Assembly: GCA_026182355.1 (NCBI GenBank) | Contig: JAPFBL010000602.1 | Location: 1-64,000, forward strand | From: Hermatobates lingyangjiaoensis | Taxonomy: Eukaryota > Arthropoda > Insecta > Hemiptera > Hermatobatidae | Length of the DNA: 64,000 nucleotides | Direction of reading: 5' to 3' | Part shown: positions 1 to 10,569 of the stretch, one piece after another | Position numbering within the stretch: position 1 is the first letter of the stretch | Layout of the letters: each line of letters opens with the position of its first letter | Position numbers and translations under genes: made by a program | Notes under the pieces: generated by a model | Told to the model about the DNA's origin: nothing | What the model saw: the letters and a program-made list of their open reading frames with translations, nothing else | Database searches by the model: none

Positions 1-70
1 ATTTCATATTGTGGTTTTATCATTGTTAGCTATTTCACGTGTTTATGTGAAATCTTGTTATCGATAAATA
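1..70 (+). repeat. 3' end of repeat family A (PLE-terminal foldback family)
   Basis: The window opens inside a copy of the commonest repeat here. It shows the sub-terminal TTGTGGTTTTATCATTG segment and then the terminal hairpin ATTTCAC-GTGTTTAT-GTGAAAT, followed by an AT-rich run. Fuller copies lie at 4797-5035 and 28918-29155. Confidence 0.75.
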
Positions 71-689
71 TATATTATATGTTAACTTAATTTTTACAAA
101 TTAAGCCTGCTATCAATAAGAAGGCAGTTTGAATTATAATAAAAAAATTAAGTACAGATACTAAGACGCGATAAAAAGAAATTAAGGCATTGATAATATC
201 TCATAATTTCGGATAGTCAAAATGCACTGGAGATTTTTAAGTCTTTGGAAACACCTATGATTGACTTACCTTTCAGAGAAATCGTAGTAGTGTTTTGGCA
301 TGAAATCTTAAGAGAAAGGGTAAAACTGAAATAGTTATCTAACTTAATCTACAAAATCAAAGAAATACTGCTTTTATGCTTGGAAAAATCTGAGATAGTG
401 TGGTAAACAATGTTATCGAAAGTATAACTTATTTCCCGTTTACAAGAATAATTTGAGTAAATGTTGTATTTTTATACTGGTAGTTCGGGTTATGGAAAGA
501 CAATTTAGACTGCTGTTTTTCTTCTTCAAGTAGTTTACTTGGTGATTTAGCGGCGTGATTTTGAAAAGAAATAAGTTTTAAAATTAGAGACGTTTTGAAA
601 GAAGAGTGGTGGATAATGGTGGTTTAAGGAAGGTGTTTCTGGACAAGAGCCGGCTGGTTATCCAGAGCTGGGCATCAGATAGAGGCTCC
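71..689. other. AT-rich stretch, nothing recognised
   Basis: No repeat family shared with the rest of the window, no long open frame and no RNA-gene signature were seen. Confidence 0.5.
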
Positions 690-1035
690 GTTAGGGATAA
701 CAACATAATAACATTATAATGCTGGAGGTGGTCGAGGGGTACCGTATTTGCTGGGCGTATTTATACAGGTGTCGTGATCGGAAGCCAGATTGAGACGTGG
801 ACCAGTGAATGGCGTCAGCTATCGGACGTGTATCGTCACTATCTGGGATCTCGAGCTGCTGTCCAGACGCGTCTCGCTTACTCCCACGGCTCTTGCTTGC
901 TCTTTTGTCTATTAGCATAAGCCACGGCCAGATAGACTGGAGTCAGCAGGGCCTCTTGACAACTGAAACCAAAAGACCGGTGGCATACCTGGAAAAGATG
1001 TGCCTAAAGAACTTCTTTAAGGATTCAAATTAAAG
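690..1035. other. GC-richer unique island, candidate regulatory element
   Basis: This block is much richer in G+C than its surroundings and matches no repeat in the window. It has a balanced, complex base composition. Open frames of about 75 codons exist on both strands (809-1033 forward, 691-918 reverse). The forward one starts with a somewhat hydrophobic N-terminus that could mimic a signal peptide, but neither frame shows a recognisable domain. An exposed unique island like this is more often a non-coding regulatory element or a 5' exon than a complete gene. I cannot decide between these. Confidence 0.35.
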
Positions 1036-1739
1036 TCTCTGCTTACTGTAAACCAGATATCACCAAACCTTTATCCTCCTACGGATAGGCTCATGAAAGA
1101 TAAATTTTCACAAGCAGCATTCCACGTGTGGTGAATATACATGACAAAAACAACTTTATTTGACGATTATGAAAACAAAAAACTTAAAATTGGAAAAATA
1201 TAAAAAAATATAAAATTTTACTTTTGTTCATCTTGCACCAACATGAAACAATAATATAAAATTCAGAGATTAACACAACTTTTTGGTTGTGTAAAATTTA
1301 CACAAAATTTTGGTAAATTTTCGGGCTTCATTTTGCTGTAAGTTGCGTATCAGAGCTTAAGTTAAAACAAATAGGTTAAAAAGTGGCCATAGTTTAAAAA
1401 GAAACATTAGTATCAAGAAAATATATCATTAAGTATATATTTTCAGAGTTCCAGAGCATGTAATATACAGGAACAGGTGTTTGAGATCAGTGCTGTATAT
1501 TGAAATTTACAGATGGGTGAAAAGTCTCCTTACTTGCTAATAGCATAAATCTTATAATTTATTTTGAGTAAAGTATATCTGTTTAATAGTAAGTAGTAAC
1601 TGTGAGGAACAAATTATCATTGTTACAAAGATTTTAAGTATATTGATCAACAAAGTTAGTTTCACCCCTGCATGTCCTGTGTAAAGGTAGATGTGGCGTT
1701 ATGTTTCTGCCTGCATTCGCTGCAGCATCTTTTCAAGAG
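1036..1739. other. AT-rich stretch, nothing recognised
   Basis: Simple AT-rich sequence with short A and T runs. No repeat or coding signature was found. Confidence 0.5.
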
Positions 1740-1870
1740 TAAAGACCCAAAGTCAGTCTTTCAGATGATTGTCTTCTTTAAGTACAAATCTCAGTGGATT
1801 GCCCTATGTGGTGAGGTCTGGGCATCGTAGAGGCCATTGTAATGGAACTGGAAGTCCTTTGGTTTCAGTT
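1740..1870 (-). pseudogene. Relic of a Tc1/mariner-like transposase C-terminus
   Basis: Read on the reverse strand, 1809-1840 translates to WPLRCPDLTT. It is preceded by VPLQ and followed, after a stop, by GNPLRFVLKE. This resembles the WPPRSPDLTPxDFFLWGxxK block around the last catalytic aspartate of IS630/Tc1/mariner transposases. The frame is broken by stops on both sides and no terminal inverted repeats were seen, so this is an old remnant. The identification rests on one motif. Confidence 0.45.
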
Positions 1871-2198
1871 TCAGTCCAGTTTTAGCCCATTACGGTTACT
1901 CAGAGCAAAATCTAGTGGAACTGTCTTGTTCAGTGCTACAAAATTAGTTACTCTTTTTTATAGCTAGCTTTGGAGGCAACAATGTGAAAATAAGTTGAAG
2001 ATAACTGTGGTGGCTTACAGGACTATCACAGGAATATAGATGGCAGATCATCTGCAGGTTCCCTGGCCCCAAAGTTGGTACCAGACATCACTTATCTCTA
2101 AAAACCTGTTACAAACAACAATAATAAAATAAAAACAATCAAGAGTCAATTTACTTAATAAAAGATAAGGAGAGAACACATTTAAGCCATAGATGGCC
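1871..2198. other. Mixed-composition stretch, nothing recognised
   Basis: It follows the transposase relic and may be more of the same degraded element, but no motif supports that. Confidence 0.35.
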
Positions 2199-2350
2199 CT
2201 TTATGATGCCTACAATGAAGTTATAAATTGTAGTCCAACTCAAGTGATTTCGAGTATGGATCTTTTAACGAGAACCTGACATTGTACAGGCTTAGGACCG
2301 GCGGTTTGACGTCCTCTCCGTCAAACAAACAAAGTGAGGAGATAAATTTC
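2199..2350 (-). mobile_element. SINE fragment (tRNA-derived family)
   Basis: Contains the family's central blocks on the reverse strand: the ggccctttatgatgc block, the AACTCAAGTG block, the cgag-acctgacattgtacagg block and the acgtcctctcc block. It ends before the tRNA-like head. Compare the fuller copies at 9637-9930 and 32629-32947. Confidence 0.7.
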
Positions 2351-2390
2351 AACAGAAATATAAAATACAGGCATATTATTATTACCACTG

Positions 2391-2880
2391 AGGTTAATAT
2401 GATTTATATTATTAATATGGCAAACCGTCATACCTCGTAAGATGATCTTGGAGTCGTTGGAGCGCTTTCGGACGTTGTTCATCTTCGATCTCAACTAACC
2501 TGCTGAGGTAGCAGTAGGTTAGTTGCAATTGAAGATGAACAACGAACGATTTCAACTAACCTACTGAGGTAGCAGTAGGTTAGTTGCAATTGAAGATGAA
2601 CAACGAACGATCTCAACTAACCTGCTGAGGTAGCAGTAGGTTAGTTTCGATTGAAGATGAACAACGAACGATCTCAACTAACCTACTGAGAAAACAGTAG
2701 GTTATTTGCGGTTGAAGATGAACAACAAACGATCTCAACTAACCTACTGAGGTAGCAGTAGGTTAGTTGCGATTAAAGATGAACAACGTCCGAAAGTGCT
2801 CCAACGACTCTAAGATCATCTGACGAGGTATGGCGGTTTGCCATATTAATAATATAAGAAATATAAAATCTGTTATATTT
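2391..2880. mobile_element. Foldback element with five internal 61-bp hairpin repeats
   Basis: The outer arms are inverted copies of each other. The left arm (about 2416-2490) begins near TATGGCAAACCGTC and runs through GGAGCGCTTTCGGACG. The right arm (about 2780-2850) is its reverse complement. Between them five units repeat every 61 bp, starting at 2492, 2553, 2614, 2675 and 2736. Each unit holds a self-complementary segment, CAACTAACCTACTG then a six-base loop then CAGTAGGTTAGTTG. Element 42560-42810 has the same arms, the same outer ACCACTGAGGTTA flank, and only one core unit. No coding sequence is present. Confidence 0.85.
2492..2797. repeat. 61-bp tandem repeat, 5 units, each with a 14-bp hairpin stem
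   Basis: Unit starts are spaced exactly 61 bp. Units differ by few substitutions; the fourth has AAAA in place of GTAG near the loop. Each unit can form a 14-bp stem with an AGGTAG loop. Confidence 0.9.
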
Positions 2881-2917
2881 CTTAGCTAATACCAGTGCAT
2901 TTGAATAGCTCTACATA

Positions 2918-3236
2918 TAGGTTAGGTTGGAGTGGCAGTCTCACAAGGAACATACATAGGTCAAATATTGGCCCTTTATGATGCATTAGGAGTCTTAAAT
3001 CTTACCTAACTCAAGTGTATTTAACATTGGAAAAAGATAAACAAATAAAATTTTTTAATTTGGTAATTTAGGGGCGTAAAAACATTTATGAAAGCCAGTA
3101 AATGTTATGATGACTTTCATAAAATCCTTATAACGTTTAGTTTAACGTCCTCTCTGCTGGACGACGTGCTTACATTTATTCACTTCCTACGCAAATAAAT
3201 CAAACATCAGAGTAGATATTGAACCCTGCATAGCTC
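2918..3236 (-). mobile_element. Degraded SINE, split by unrelated sequence
   Basis: The 2918-3010 part carries the GGTTAGGTTGGAGTGGCAGT tail and the CTAACTCAAGTGTATTT block. After about 110 bp of unrelated AT-rich sequence, 3140-3235 carries the acgtcctctc block and a decayed tRNA-like head. Direction is as in the other reverse-strand copies. Confidence 0.65.
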
Positions 3237-3249
3237 TACATATAAAATA

Positions 3250-3955
3250 AATAATCTAGAAGTAGAGAAGTCTCCTAATTTAGTATATTGTAATGCCAAC
3301 TTTGGTAACTCTGTATGAAAGACGCTACAACTTACCATTCCATCGGTGTGTTGATAACAATATAACCCTAACGGATAATAATAGTTGAGTCCACAAAGAA
3401 AAAAAGCATTGCTTCTTCAGGTATATTTTTTGTCTTGTCTTGACATATTCAGTAGGAAACACTGTTTATCCAAATATATTACTATATATTTTAGTTTCAA
3501 TTATATAGTTATCAATACACAGATAAAATAATATTTTTTAAAACTTCTAAATATATTTGTAAATTAATTTATAAGACTAATTAGTTTATTTTTTTAATTA
3601 TTGTAAAGGTTAGATAGGTTGTAATATGATAGGAAATTTTTGTATTTATCAGTTGGTAACACTGTGAGAATGGCCATAACTAATGTGTATAAGAGAAGAA
3701 GATAAGTCTTTTAATTTTATTGCAGTTTTGTATTTGTAGGTTGGCAACTTGTATGAAAGCAATATTCAATTTGATTCAAGATGCAGTAGATTACCAGAGG
3801 AATTTAAAAGCAATAGAATTATAATATTGCTTTTAGATTTAAAAGTTTCAAATAAATATGAACAAAGCTTCAATACTAAGGAGCTACTGAGTAATCGAAT
3901 AATGATTATGATTAAAAAGAAGCTTTTTTTAAAAAAAAAACAAAGAAAATAAACA
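3250..3955. other. AT-rich stretch, nothing recognised
   Basis: No repeat shared with the window and no convincing coding frame. The open frame at 3749-3952 ends in a lysine-rich, poly-A driven tail. Confidence 0.45.
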
Positions 3956-3959
3956 AAAT

Positions 3960-4165
3960 GAACTGGTTGTAATTAGCAAAGCACATCTGTGCTTATAACC
4001 AGCAATTAGTCCAATCATCTGATTATCGAAGGACGAGAGAGGGCTTCACAAGAGTGAGAGAGAGAGAGTGAGAGAGGTTGAGAACCGGGGGAGGGCTAGC
4101 TCAATTAATTTATTCTCCTTTAATTATAGATCTAGGTCTTTAGTTGAATTAATCAACTACGAAAG
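3960..4165. other. Unique block with homeodomain-like motifs
   Basis: Contains TAATTAG (3971), CAATTAG (4006), TCAATTAATTTA (4100) and GAATTAATCAAC (4145), plus CATCTG, in a stretch with fewer A and T runs than its neighbours. It includes a (GA)n run near 4055. Regulatory function is only inferred. Confidence 0.25.
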
Positions 4166-4796
4166 CATTTTGGTAAATGTGGGGTGTTTCTTTTCTTTTT
4201 CACTTTAATTTAAATTTGATCCATTCGTTACTAGTGACAAATCTACTTTGCTTTCAAATAGTAATTTAGGGCAATTCTTAATGTTCTTAAAAAAAAAAAA
4301 AGTGTAGATTTATCTTGTGTTGTGATAGAATGCTTCAACTATCGTCACGAACTTGGTATATTAGAATTTTATATTCCTAAATGTTTTGTTCTTTCTTTTC
4401 TATTCACTATTTTGAATCTGAGCTATTTGACATTCTTATACTGTTTCAACAAAGCTTTGATTATCATACGTTTTTTGAGCTGTTTTGATATTTTATTTTG
4501 CTTTAATAAGAATTTTTTTTTATAACTATTTCAATATAAGATTAAGAACAGCTTCTGTTTTAAATAAGTATAAACAAAGACATTGGTAAGGATTCAAGGA
4601 GATATTTCATACAATGGATGTCTGTACCTAACGATAATGAATTTGGTTTGCAAAATCCAAAAAAAAACAATGGTACCTATAACAATTCACCCTTGAAAGG
4701 TACTCACACATTTCGAAGGGTTATGATTTCATAGAAGCAAATAAATACATCTAATATATTGTTTGTACATAAATATACTAAAAAAAATATACAAAC
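4166..4796. other. AT-rich stretch, nothing recognised
   Basis: Long T and A runs. The 67-codon frame at 4322-4525 is hydrophobic because it is T-rich, and it resembles no known protein. Confidence 0.45.
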
Positions 4797-5035
4797 ATCC
4801 CTTTCTGGACATTAGTCCTTTCCTGCGCTTTCACCCTTTTAAAATACCACTTTTCCTTCCCACTCTTCTCAACCCCTCACCAGATTTTTTCTGCATCTAG
4901 TGTTTCAGTTGGGTTTTTGACTCTGACGAAGACCGCTTGTTACGGTTGAAAGATCTTAGTCTTGTTTTCCTATTTCTTATTGTGGTTTGATCTTTGATTG
5001 TTATTTCACGTGTTTATGTGAAATCTTTTTATAAA
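4797..5035 (+). mobile_element. Repeat family A, long copy
   Basis: Starts at CCCTTTCTGGACATTAGTCC. It then carries the conserved GACTCTGACGAAGACCGC core at about 4920, a short stem ACCG/CGGT, GAAA, the CTTAGTCTTGTTTTCC block and the terminal hairpin ATTTCAC/GTGAAAT. The copy at 28918-29155 is nearly the same over its whole length. Shorter or palindromic copies occur at about nine other places. The core matches the structured segment found 3' of PLE GIY-YIG frames, so this is probably a non-autonomous PLE terminus. Confidence 0.8.
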
Positions 5036-5193
5036 TATACTAAATAAATGAAGAAGAGGAATACTATGTCTCTCCAATTAAACCCAATTCTCAGAATTGG
5101 ATAAAACATTATAGTGTGTTTCTTTCTCTGTATTTGTAGACAATTCACTTTTGAGGATTAAATTCAAAAAGGATGAATTGAAACTTCACGGTA

Positions 5194-5307
5194 CTCTTTG
5201 CTTTGTTGCCAACTAAAAATCCTATGATCGAAAACCCTACAGCATTACTGCTCTTTGCTTTGTTGCCAATTAAAAATTCTATGATCGAAAACCCAACAAC
5301 ATTACTG
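5194..5307. repeat. 57-bp tandem duplication
   Basis: CTCTTTGCTTTGTTGCCAA begins at 5194 and again at 5251. The units share the CTATGATCGAAAACCC and CATTACTG blocks with a few substitutions. Confidence 0.85.
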
Positions 5308-5529
5308 TTTGGAGATGGTTCTTAGTGTATTATTTCGTCAAAAACGATATTTTCATCGAGTTATTATATTTCAAGCATTGCTGTTAGTTTTATTCAGATA
5401 TATTTGAAAATAAGTTATTTATTTTATGTAGTTTTGACTGTTTGGCTTAGAGCTTGAAAACAACTACTTTTTTTTTTTCTAATTTCCTTATCCAATCCAC
5501 TAGCGAGTGATCAAGGTGAAACTCAAAGG

Positions 5530-5707
5530 CATATCAAGTAGGGATCTTTAACGAATATCTGACATCGTACAGGCTCGGGACCGACGGCTAACATCCTCTC
5601 TCCAAGGGACGATGTACTCACATTTATTCACTTCCCGCGTGGATAAATCGAGGTCCAGGTAGGAATCGAACCCCGGACTACCAGCCCAGAGCTAACTTGG
5701 CCCTCAA
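5530..5707 (-). mobile_element. SINE, reverse strand, lacking the A-box segment
   Basis: The reverse complement carries the RNA polymerase III B box GGGTTCGATTCC and the central GACGTTAGCC-like and AGTGAATAAATGTGAG blocks. About 20 bp around the usual A box are missing: AGCCCAGAG runs directly into CTAACTTGGCC. The internal promoter is therefore probably inactive. Confidence 0.8.
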
Positions 5708-5709
5708 AC

Positions 5710-7341
5710 AGCCTCTTAGATTCACAAAATATATAATTTAAAAAAAAAAGAGGTTTTCGAGAAGCTGCAATCTTAATTTATCTCTGTTTTCCAGCATTAA
5801 GTTCTTTAAGTTAAGTATGTAACCATTATAATTATATTACAATTATATGCTTATAATTTAAACTAAGCTCAATAATCTTTTTCAGTCTTTATATTTCTTT
5901 GCCTAATTTTTACCATTCTTAATAAACATCTGATTAACACCTATATACCTCAGAAAAATATCATCCATTTTTAAAGCTCTATTCACAAAGTTTAAACTAT
6001 AGTCATTAATTTTGCGTAAATGTTAAACAAATTCACGAATAAAGTTGTTTACATAAAAATAAAGTAACTCCAACAAGCATTATAAAACTTAAGTGTGTTT
6101 TTATAAACGTTAATTTACCAAAAAAAAAATTACATATTTTAATTTTCAGTGATTTTTATTTTTGCAAACGACATATTTCTTATTAGCGAAATCAGATATT
6201 AAGTTTTGTGCAAAAAAAATTATTTTCTTTTATGTAAACTGGTTGATAAAAGGATCCAATTTACTTTTTAAAAAAAGATAAATAATTTATGTGAGTAGAA
6301 TATATATAAATTATAGGGATGTATTAATTTAGGATTGTTAGGAAGGAATGAAAATGATTTGGAACTGGTAATCGAATGGTATTCTAGATTTAAGAGGCAG
6401 TGGAATAGGTTGGTTCAAAGTTCAGTAGCTTGCTTCTCGTTTAGTATTCCATGTGGTAGGTATAGGAATAAAAAAAAAAGTTGCTGAAATAACTTTGTTG
6501 GTGATTTTGTCCAGTTATAAGCATCTTAATCAATTCTCTATAGTTGTTTTAATAAATTTGTCACATTTTAAGGCGTCAGCTCTTGAATCATTCCTATTCT
6601 TAGGCATATCCTCCTCTTATATTCAATGCAAATAGAATCCGACAAAAATAAAGAAGTTAAGCTAAATTTGCATAATTGATTCAACATTTTTATTTCATTA
6701 TAAAGTTTAACAAACATTTTCTTTTGATCACACCTTCAATATTGTTGACATTTTAAAAACACTAATTTTAATAAAGAAAGTTGCTATGCACAGCAAACCT
6801 TATTTTTAATATTTTAATTTATATCTTCAAAAAACAATTTTATAGGAACTGTTTTTAATTAGCACACCTTGTATAGTTAAAATCAAATAGAACACTGTTA
6901 TTTGTTTACACTCATAATTTCTTATAACTCTAATAAATCAATTATAATTATTAAAATTTATATATTATTTTATTTTTTTATAATTATTCAAATATTTTAT
7001 CTTATTTTTTCACATGTTTATTTCATTTTTTCATAAATATAATTGTTTCTTATTAACGATATTATTATAAAAAAACTAAAATATTAGAAATAAAATTGAA
7101 ACGGAAAATACTCCTTTTTCCTAAGTATGAATGTATGCACCACGAATTTTACACCAGGATTGTATTTTTTAATACGTTTTCATATTTCAAATGAAATATT
7201 TCAAATTTCAAATGTTACAACTGTATATATTTAAATCGCTCGACACATGTTTGAGTTATATTTGATTCTAATATTTAATTTAAGAAAAGTGCTTTCCTTT
7301 CTTTTGTTTTGTTTTGTTTTATTATCAAATAGTTTATGAAA
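5710..7341. other. AT-rich stretch, nothing recognised
   Basis: About 1.6 kb of low-complexity AT-rich sequence. A 60-codon frame at 6453-6635 has no recognisable feature. Confidence 0.5.
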
Positions 7342-7822
7342 AGAGGTTCAGGGATTTTCCCCTGTAAGGAAAAGGAAGTCTGGAGACCATACTTCCGGAA
7401 TCGCAGAAGGTCCAAAAGCGCTAACTAGTGGGAACCTCCCACAAGTGCATCTGAGGACCCGAAGAAGACTATCCCGAAGAAGGAGAAAGGAAGTATTTTC
7501 TCCCGAAACATAGGAAGCCTGAATGGACATTATCAATGATGGTTTATTGCAGATTCTGCAAAGAGGAAGAAACACCGTTGTACCTTACTGATAACTTGTA
7601 AGGAAACTTTGTTGCAGAGAGGCAGGTGCTTCAGGATACTCAACAAACCATAGAAAAACTTTTACCGCTGGAATCAGCAAAAGTGCTGAGCTTCTTGGAG
7701 GCGTTGAAGCTAACTGCTGGGGTACTTTAGTACAGAAGAGGGGAAGTACAATAGTTTTTTTTTAAGACGGAGTGCTATAGTCACCCTCAAATAATAAAAA
7801 TAAAAATAATAAAATAAAGTAC
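7342..7822 (+). mobile_element. LINE 3' end (family L), copy 1
   Basis: Shares the block from TTCAGGGATTTTCCCCTG to the CACCCTCAAATAATAA tail with copies at 15.1, 16.9, 20.3, 26.1, 39.5 and 57.8 kb. Around 7525-7620 the translation, with frame breaks, reads like CRFCKEEETPLY..C, a C-x2-C-x7-H-x4-C type knuckle typical of the C-terminus of non-LTR retrotransposon ORF2. The copy ends in an (AAT/AAA)-rich tail, as expected for target-primed insertion of a 5'-truncated LINE. Confidence 0.75.
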
Positions 7823-8749
7823 GTAAGATGCGCTATGAAGTAAAAAATTGTAGAAATCTAACTTGTTGAGATTTTTTTTTATTTTTACAGCCGTTCTATT
7901 AGAAATCATGAAGAACTGAACAAAATTTTGGCTAGTATTACAATCATACAGGATGGTGTTCTGCTTAATATTCAGGTGGTACTCGTATCTAAGAAGACTG
8001 AGAAAAAGGCTTAAAATCCTTCTTCTGGCAACAGAAAACACAAAACGCCTTCTCTGGGATTATTAAGCAGTAGTTTCGACCTGATATCCATAAACACAAG
8101 TTTGAACGTCTGGTATGATACGATTACTCCTGGATACCTGGAATTAATTTTTCTGGTTTTGAACAATTTTTCTTTAAAGATGTTTATGTTCATAATTTAA
8201 AATTTTTGAAAAAAAAATTATCAAACTTTCCATATTGAAATCAGTAAACAAATTTAATAACAAGAGCTAGTTGATGTATAAACGTCATCTGTGGCATGTC
8301 TGATTCTAATCCGGCTAGTGTTGATTATTATTTATTTCTATCTTTCCTTCTTTTGTGATGAGTGTGTGTGTTCATCATCTTCAATGTAAGAAGAAGAAAG
8401 TCATCTGCAACAGATGATGACGGGGGTCAAAATATACAAGTGAACTGTGTCAGTTCTTTCTATATGATTTTTTGTACGATTTGACGTGTAGTCTTCGTAG
8501 ACTTTTTTCATTCATAATGTACATGCTATTATTGTATTAATCGTGACTCGATCAGGTTTTTTTTTGTTCAAACCAAACATTTAAATTTAACTTTTTGGTT
8601 TAAGTAAAACATAATCATCAGCATTTCGAAGTTTCTTTTAAATCGAGTGAATCTTGACTTAATTATAGTGTTTTGCCATATTTTATTAAATACATATTTA
8701 CATACATTAAATACATATTTTATTAAATTGGAACACAGTTTCGTCATTT
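7823..8749. other. AT-rich stretch, nothing recognised
   Basis: No repeat family match was seen. Open frames of 60-84 codons are AT-driven. Confidence 0.4.
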
Positions 8750-9245
8750 ATGATCTTCCGACTAAGCCATTTGATGTTACGAGCATTTCCTTCTATTAGA
8801 GGGTTTTCGCTGTAGGTTTTTCGTCCTCATGCACTTCTTCTATCCTCAGAGAGGTGTCTTTTCTCTTTCATCGACAACCTGATAATCTTAGATCTATCAT
8901 TTCACATATCTCTTCTCCCAATACTTCTGTTGGTATGGTTCAATGTGGACGTCGCAATTGTCTTACTTGCTCTTCCATCAATCTTATCCCTTCAATCCTT
9001 AGCAATCACACCTACTTATGCTCACACAACCTCCTGTGCATATTGTAACTGCATTTATAGATAAGACTGTATCCAGTGTCGTGCATTTTATGAGTTTAGC
9101 TTCTACCAAAGCTTTCATATGAATAATCACAAGTGTACCGTTGGCAAGCGAAGTGACCTCATTATTCCTGCTTGTTTTCACGGGACTTAGTTTAAAAACA
9201 ATTCCTAATCACAACATCACATTGATAACTTCAGAATAAGCAGCT
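8750..9245 (+). pseudogene. Penelope-like element relic (linker plus GIY-YIG start)
   Basis: The frame at 8854-9048 contains NLRSIISH followed by CGRRNCLTC, matching the NLRSxLV...CGxxxCxTC linker that precedes the GIY-YIG nuclease in Penelope-like elements. After a frame change, 9050-9180 reads CIQCRAFYVGFS, then FHMNNHKCTVG. This is a decayed version of the CTQCDAFYVGYG...H block at 30498-30600. Several frameshifts and stops are present, so it is not functional. Known PLE role: reverse transcription with a GIY-YIG endonuclease for target cutting. Confidence 0.7.
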
Positions 9246-9636
9246 ATTCATCTCCTGAGTGCCAAAACTGCTCCTGGATTCTTTTATTCATTAGTATTAT
9301 TTAGTCTTTTCAAATATATTTGTTTACTTACTTATTCATTTTCATTTATTTTTTTTTGTTTGTTAAAATATTTTTCCTAACAAATTATTTTTTTATTTTA
9401 TTTTTTTGTTGACCTTTGTCTCCTTCCCCGCCGTAGGTTGGCTACACTGATTGAATAACTTTTCTATGAGACTTCACTTCAGTCTTTGATTGTCTTCGGA
9501 GCGACTCACATGTTTCTACTTGATGGCTAGGCAGTTGAAATACAGAAACGAGTTTTTGTCATTTTTTTGATGTGGCATTTTCTACATAATTACTGATGCA
9601 GCTCTCTTGTATATTTTTATTGTATACAAAATATAT
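9246..9636. other. AT-rich stretch, nothing recognised
   Basis: T-rich runs, then a short less AT-rich block. No match to other repeats in the window. Confidence 0.4.
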
Positions 9637-9930
9637 TGGTTAGGTTGAAGTGACAGTTCCACAAGAGGCACATAAGGTGAACATTAGCCCTTTATAATAC
9701 CCACAATGAACATTCTACACTAGGAGGCTTATATTTTGCTTAACTCAAGTGTATTTAGAATAGTGATGTTTAACGAGTACCTGACATTCTACAGGCTCGA
9801 GACCGACACGTGCTCAGATTTATTCACCACCCGCGTGTATAAATCGAGTGCCAGAGTTGGTATTCAACACCGGATCTACCAGTGCAGAGACGAGCACGTT
9901 GCTTCTGGGCTAACCTAGCTCCTCTAAACA
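9637..9930 (-). mobile_element. SINE, full-length copy, tail type 1
   Basis: Runs from the tail (GGTTAGGTTGAAGTGACAGT at 9639) to a tRNA-like head at 9840-9928. Reverse-strand landmarks are AGGTTAGCCCAGAAG near the A box and GGTGTTGAATACC near the B box. The central AACGAGTACCTGACATTCTA block is present. Length of about 290 bp and the Pol III boxes support a tRNA-derived SINE. Confidence 0.85.
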
Positions 9931-9949
9931 ATGTATATATCAACGTCCT

Positions 9950-10050
9950 TACACAATAAGAAATGAGAAAATTAATTTTAATCTTTTTTCTCATTCCTTA
10001 TTGTGGCTAGACTTAGATTTTTGTTTCATGTGTTACTGTAAAATCTTGTT
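9950..10050 (+). repeat. Repeat family A, degraded 3' end
   Basis: Contains an ATTCCTTATTGTGG block followed by a weakened terminal hairpin, TTTCATGTGTTACTGTAAAATC. A partial inverted copy (ACACAATAAGAAATGAGAAA) lies at its left edge. Confidence 0.55.
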
Positions 10051-10062
10051 ATATATAATTAC

Positions 10063-10108
10063 GTGTGTTCCCTTGTGGAACTGCCACTGCAACCTAACCT
10101 AACCTATA
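10063..10108 (+). mobile_element. SINE tail fragment, forward strand
   Basis: GTGTTCCCTTGTGGAACTGCC followed by CAACCTAACCTAACC is the reverse complement of the type 1 SINE tail seen at 9637 and 32629. Only the 3' end remains. Confidence 0.65.
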
Positions 10109-10275
10109 TATATAATGAAAAAAGACAACATATAGAAGAAGCGAGAAAACTTACTGGATCGATATTTTGAACTGAAGTTCGTCGTCTGGGAGAGAGTAGA
10201 AGGGAAGAAGAAGAGGTGCGTGCGTTCACTTGTACCGGCAGAGAGCGACTAGGGGTTCCAGGCGGTAGTCTAACC

Positions 10276-10299
<24 letters not shown>

Positions 10300-10308
<9 letters not shown>

Positions 10309-10525
10309 ACACTTAAAATAAACAGTGACACATAGACTGAAACATAACAAAAGACTCACTTTTCGACTGTCGTCCCTCCGTCAATTCACTTCTTCTCCTG
10401 AGGACGACCGCCATTACGGTCGAAATATTGAAAAGTGAGTCTTTCGTTATGTTTCAGTCTATGTGTCACTGTTTATTTTAAGTGTTATCTGTCCTGCCGG
10501 ACTGTTTTTCGTTTATCATGGTTAT
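10300..10525. mobile_element. Foldback repeat family B, flanked by (TA)n
   Basis: The arms are inverted copies: AACACTTAAAATAAACAGTG on the left (10309) and its complement on the right, near 10463-10482. The right arm carries CTGAGGA-C-GACCG...CGGTC-GAAA (10398-10424), the same layout as the family A core. (TA)n runs border both sides. Confidence 0.8.
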
Positions 10526-10569
10526 ATATATATATATATATAATATATATATATATTATATATAATCAT

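Noticed and set aside
809..1033. Secreted small protein in the first unique island
   Set aside because: The hydrophobic start could be a signal peptide, but overlapping frames are open on both strands and no supporting motif exists.
2492..2797. CRISPR array
   Set aside because: Regular 61-bp spacing, but there are no unique spacers: the whole unit repeats. The setting is eukaryotic.
4920..4956. A canonical hammerhead ribozyme
   Set aside because: An extra one or two bases lie between CTGACGA and the stem, and stems I and III are not evident. It is reported as a motif only.
10090..10108. Telomeric (TTAGG)n
   Set aside because: Only two to three CCTAA units, and they belong to the SINE tail seen elsewhere.
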